Source: Rhizobium sp. CF122
GTDB lineage: Bacteria; Pseudomonadota; Alphaproteobacteria; Rhizobiales; Rhizobiaceae
Direction: 5' to 3'
DNA length: 64,000 nt
Assembly: GCF_000282035.1 (NCBI RefSeq)
Contig: NZ_AKKA01000081.1
Location: 1 to 64,000 of the forward strand
Shown here: one piece after another, positions 61,101-64,000 of the stretch
Position numbering within the stretch: the stretch's first letter is position 1
Layout of the letters: every line of letters starts with the position of its first letter
The notes under the pieces: model-generated
What the model saw: only the letters and a program-made list of their open reading frames with translations
What the model was told of the DNA's origin: nothing
Database searches by the model: none
Program-made: the position numbers and the translations under genes

Positions 61101-61520
61101 ATGATGAAGTTGATTTTTGTCACGGCTGCCCTTGCAGCGGTATCTTTCAACGTAGCCCTCGCCGATGACGCCGGCGGCAAGGCTTCCAAGGTCACGCTCG
61201 TCTATGAGCATGAACTGCCGAACGTTCCGGGCAAGAGCATTAAGGGTGTCCTGGTCGAATATGGTCCAGGCGGGTTTTCTGCGGGCCACACCCATCCGAA
61301 CTCCGCCTTCATCTACGCAACGGTTCTGGAAGGCTCCATCCGCAGCCAGGTCAATGATGGGCCGGTGAAGACCTACAAAGCCGGAGAGAGTTTTTCGGAG
61401 ATGCCCGGCGATCGTCATGGCGTCAGCGCAAACGGCAGCAAGACAAAGCCTGCAAAGCTGCTTGCGGTCTTCGTGGTTGACACCAACCAGAAGGAACTGA
61501 CTTATCCCCTGAAGAAGTAA
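61101..61520 (+). CDS. Secreted cupin-domain protein
   Basis: A 139-residue protein with a signal peptide (MKLIFVTAALAAVSFNVALA). The cupin metal motif is GHTHPNSAFIYATVLEGS, with the second motif MPGDRHGVSANGS. It is a periplasmic small cupin of unknown reaction, often near carboxymuconolactone decarboxylase genes. Two adjacent ATGs are equally plausible; the first is given, after AAAGGA. Confidence 0.82.
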   Translation: MMKLIFVTAALAAVSFNVALADDAGGKASKVTLVYEHELPNVPGKSIKGVLVEYGPGGFSAGHTHPNSAFIYATVLEGSIRSQVNDGPVKTYKAGESFSEMPGDRHGVSANGSKTKPAKLLAVFVVDTNQKELTYPLKK

Positions 61521-61597
61521 GTCAGTGCGGGCCGGGTGTTGATCGCACACACGGCCCTTCCGCATGAGGCCGCAACCTATCGCGATTGGAGCCTGCC

Positions 61598-62608
61598 ATG
61601 TTCAACGAACAACTCTCGTTGCCGCTTGTTCTGATCAATCTTCTCGGAGTTGCCGGCATTGTCGTATGGCATCTCCAGGGTCGCGACCGTCCAACTGCTC
61701 GGCTGGTCGTTCAGATCCTGTTTTTCGCAAGCATGACCGCCGTCCTCGCCCTTGCAGGCATTCTGCCGCATCGCGTTGACGAGACGCACTCAACCGGCCT
61801 CATGGCATTCCTGTCCATCTCAGCCAGGGTACTTTGGTGGACACATCTGGCGTGGACGCTCATCGGCTTCGTGCGCATCTATATCGTTCTGGAGCGAAGG
61901 CCGCGGGAGGCGCGACTGCTGCAGGATCTGATCGTTGCCGTTGTCTATCTTGGTGTGGCCTTGTCCATCCTGGGTTTCGTCTTCAAAGCGCCCATCGGCA
62001 CCTTGGTGGCGACCTCCGGCGTCGTCGCCATCATTTTCGGCCTCGCGCTGCAAAATACGCTCGGCGATGTGTTTTCGGGCATCGCGTTGACATTGGGGCG
62101 CCCTTTTGCCATCGGCGACTGGATCGTGCTCAGCGACGGTACAGAGGGGCGTGTCATCGAGAACAACTGGCGCTCCACATTTCTGCTCACCGGCGCTCAC
62201 AACGTGGTCGTTCTGCCGAATAGCGCCCTGGCGAAAGTGGGCCTTACCAATCTAAGCCGTCCTGACGAGACGCATCAGATCACTCTGCTTATCCGTGTCG
62301 CGGCAAGCCACAGTCCGCAGCTCGTCGAGGAGGCGATGCGAACCGCCCTGCAACGCTGCACATACATCGTCCAAGACCCGCCGCCGATCGTCGCTCTGAA
62401 GGGGATCGACGCTGTGGCAATCGAGACCGAATTGCAGTTTCGCGTGACCAGTCCGGCAAACAGGACGCCAGCGAGGAATGAAGTCATCGACCTTGTCCAC
62501 AATCACTGCCGGGAAAGCGGCCTCTCCCTTGCGATGCCGCCCCAGAGCTATCTCTACGCATTGCCGGGCGCAAGCGACGTCAAACTGCGCTCATCCGGCT
62601 CTCTCTAG
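61598..62608 (+). CDS. MscS family mechanosensitive-type channel
   Basis: A 336-residue membrane protein with four N-terminal helices and the MscS pore region GVVAIIFGLALQNTLGDVFSGIAL, followed by the beta domain (PFAIGDWIVLSDGTEGRV, LPNSALAK). It is the last gene of the AhpD-like operon and overlaps the end of the convergent Rrf2 gene by 18 bases. GGAG 7 bases before the ATG supports this start over a TTG 12 bases upstream. Confidence 0.88.
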   Translation: MFNEQLSLPLVLINLLGVAGIVVWHLQGRDRPTARLVVQILFFASMTAVLALAGILPHRVDETHSTGLMAFLSISARVLWWTHLAWTLIGFVRIYIVLERRPREARLLQDLIVAVVYLGVALSILGFVFKAPIGTLVATSGVVAIIFGLALQNTLGDVFSGIALTLGRPFAIGDWIVLSDGTEGRVIENNWRSTFLLTGAHNVVVLPNSALAKVGLTNLSRPDETHQITLLIRVAASHSPQLVEEAMRTALQRCTYIVQDPPPIVALKGIDAVAIETELQFRVTSPANRTPARNEVIDLVHNHCRESGLSLAMPPQSYLYALPGASDVKLRSSGSL

Positions 62609-63079
62609 CACCCATTCGAAGCTGCTCTTCCAAAGCTCCGCCGGGATATCCCTGGACAGCGTCTCTATCAGATCGGATAGCCTGACGCTGCGTAGTTTCT
62701 GGCGCCACGCTTCGTCGGCTTCCCACATGATGCGCGCCACGGCGCAGGGACCACTTTCGCAGTAGCCGAGCGGCCGGCAGGGGTTGTTGGCTCTGATATT
62801 GTTGCAAACAAAGGTCCGCGCGTTGCCCTCGACCGCCTCGACGATATCAAGAAACGTCAGCTCTGCCGGTGCCTTTGCCAATCGATAGCCGCCCGACGGA
62901 CCGAGGGTCGTATCGACGAGACCGGCTTGCGAAAGGCTCTGCAACGCCTTCGAAAGATATTCCTTGGGAAGTCCGTGGAACTCGGCCAGCGCCTTGGTGG
63001 ACAGATAGCGGCCCGCAGGCAGACCGGCGAGTATGGCGCAGCAATGTAGCGCCCATTCGACTTGGCTTTTCAGGATCAT
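62591..63079 (-). CDS. Rrf2 family transcriptional regulator with likely Fe-S cluster
   Basis: A 162-residue protein. The winged helix covers residues 1-70 (KALAEFHGLPKEYLSKALQSLSQAGLV, GPSGGYRLAK). Cysteines 92, 101, 107 and 112 (VCNNIRANNPCRPLGYCESGPC region) lie where IscR and NsrR ligate an iron-sulfur cluster, so it probably senses oxidative stress, nitric oxide or iron-sulfur status. It is convergent with the AhpD-like operon. The start MILKSQVEWAL is preferred over longer frames. Confidence 0.88.
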   Translation of the reverse strand: MILKSQVEWALHCCAILAGLPAGRYLSTKALAEFHGLPKEYLSKALQSLSQAGLVDTTLGPSGGYRLAKAPAELTFLDIVEAVEGNARTFVCNNIRANNPCRPLGYCESGPCAVARIMWEADEAWRQKLRSVRLSDLIETLSRDIPAELWKSSFEWVLERAG

Positions 63080-63115
63080 CAATTCAGTCCGGATCGATGC
63101 TGAACCGCATCTATT

Positions 63116-63134
63116 AAGGATATAAAATATCCCT
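63116..63134. promoter_or_regulatory. Candidate Rrf2 operator upstream of its own gene
   Basis: AAGGATATAAAATATCCCT, arms AAGGAT/ATATCC with a 5-base centre, 37 bases before the Rrf2 ATG. The inner GGATAT-AAA-ATATCC is a perfect palindrome. Confidence 0.6.
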
Positions 63135-63297
63135 ATTTCACCATGAAGTAAACAGACTGACCTGTGCCGCAATAAAACTTGCCCGCATGCCTCCAACGAT
63201 CCAGCAGTATCTCGATACCACTTGGACCAGCGAACCGACTTGCGGCTGCCAATACGCTCGACGCAGCGCTGTCGGAGGGCAGGGGCACAAAGCCTCG

Positions 63298-64000
63298 CTA
63301 GGTCATGTCACGCAGCTTTCGGCCGGTTTCCTGCAGCAGCTTGAAGGCCTGATATCGCCGATCGTGTCTTTCTCTCATCGCACCCGAGGCAGGCCGGAAG
63401 ACCTTTGCAATGCGCGACATGACGCCCATCGCGCTTGATATGTCGGAGTAGCAGCCACCGGCAACGGCACCGAGCATGGCAGCGCCAAGCAGCACCGGCT
63501 CCCGGCTCGTCACGCTGGCAACCTCCGTCGACGTAGTATCGGCGATCATCTGTAGAACGAGAGGGCTGTTTGCTGCACCACCACTGGCTATGATGAGGTC
63601 GATATCGATCGCCTTGGCTTCTAATGCGTCGAGCAGCTGCCGCAACCCGTAGCCAAGCCCGGCGAGGCCGGCAACGTAAAGCGCAACAAGCGATGCTTCA
63701 TCCTCGTCAAGCGTCAGCCCGGCAATCAACGCACGCGCATCAGGGTCGGCAAATGGCGCGCGGTTGCCCAGGAATTCCGGCACCACAATGATCCCCCCGG
63801 CAAGATCAGCGGCGCCGTCGCCGGCGCGGGCGGCTGCTCGCTCCAAATAACCAATGAGCGACAGACCCTCGACCTTGGCGCGTGCCTCGATTTCGGCAGC
63901 TGCCGGATGCATGGTCACCAGATGGTCGATGGCCGCGCCTGCCGCCGACTGTCCACCCTCGTTCAGCCACAGGCCCGGGACCATCGCTGAAAAATACGGA
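63298..64000 (-). CDS. FGGY-family carbohydrate kinase, C-terminal part (open at the right edge)
   Basis: The visible 233 residues begin within PYFSAMVPGLWLNEGGQSAAGAAIDHL, the start of the FGGY C-terminal domain, and include the nucleotide-side motifs LIIASGGAANSPLVLQMIAD and EPVLLGAAMLGAVAGG. It belongs to the ribulokinase-like group (YDR109C/FGGY type), which phosphorylates pentuloses such as D-ribulose. The N-terminal half and start lie beyond the window. It ends about 220 bases from the Rrf2 gene start. Confidence 0.88.
   Translation of the reverse strand, partial: PYFSAMVPGLWLNEGGQSAAGAAIDHLVTMHPAAAEIEARAKVEGLSLIGYLERAAARAGDGAADLAGGIIVVPEFLGNRAPFADPDARALIAGLTLDEDEASLVALYVAGLAGLGYGLRQLLDALEAKAIDIDLIIASGGAANSPLVLQMIADTTSTEVASVTSREPVLLGAAMLGAVAGGCYSDISSAMGVMSRIAKVFRPASGAMRERHDRRYQAFKLLQETGRKLRDMT

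Overview
The window is GC-rich alphaproteobacterial DNA, most likely from the Rhizobiaceae (Sinorhizobium/Ensifer or Rhizobium). The grounds are the codon usage, the many binding-protein-dependent sugar ABC operons, the MurR/RpiR, LacI and LysR regulators beside catabolic genes, and a BhbA-type methylmalonyl-CoA mutase. The density of carbohydrate uptake operons with no housekeeping, rRNA or tRNA genes suggests a megaplasmid or chromid, but this is inference.

Layout. 1-9.6 kb: one giant minus-strand ORF, open at the left edge, encodes a protein of at least 3208 residues with two tandem animal-type haem peroxidase modules and RTX calcium-binding repeats. 10.1-12.8 kb: a divergent locus resembling the SigF/MrpX/YedY1-YedZ1 hypochlorite-response system: a frameshifted ECF sigma gene, a methionine-rich MXKDX peptide, a b-type cytochrome and a Tat-exported molybdopterin oxidoreductase. 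13.0-17.5 kb: a 1493-residue mosaic protein with an N,N-dimethylformamidase-like domain and two DUF4082 domains. 17.6-24.7 kb: a mixed accessory stretch with a CobW GTPase, a decayed serine recombinase, a HAD phosphatase, a cation transporter, a VOC protein, a FlxA-like protein, a CHASE4-GGDEF diguanylate cyclase and a decayed TacA/TacT-type toxin-antitoxin pair.

24.9-32.0 kb: an arabinofuranoside module made of an ArsR-type regulator, GH51 arabinofuranosidase and a complete ABC transporter; three TGATA-N4-TCA-like sites punctuate it. 32.1-47.9 kb: an amino-sugar-type catabolic island. One operon runs left (RidA, RpiR, SDR, GH20, M81, MFS), one runs right (NTF2-like, M81, D-threonine aldolase-like), and an ABC transporter operon is led by a Gfo/Idh oxidoreductase. 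48.1-50.3 kb: methylmalonyl-CoA mutase. 50.6-56.6 kb: a fructan/sucrose-type module (LacI, binding protein, two permeases, GH32) that lacks an ATPase.

56.7-63.1 kb: a small monooxygenase-like protein, a 2-hydroxyacid dehydrogenase, a LysR regulator, and an AhpD-like/NmrA-like/cupin/MscS operon facing an Rrf2 regulator; a shared 17-bp palindromic layout lies in front of both the operon and the regulator. The window ends inside an FGGY sugar kinase.

The most interesting idea is the juxtaposition at 1-12.8 kb. A myeloperoxidase-superfamily exoenzyme, potentially a hypohalite or Mn(III) producer, sits next to genes that in other bacteria detoxify hypochlorite.
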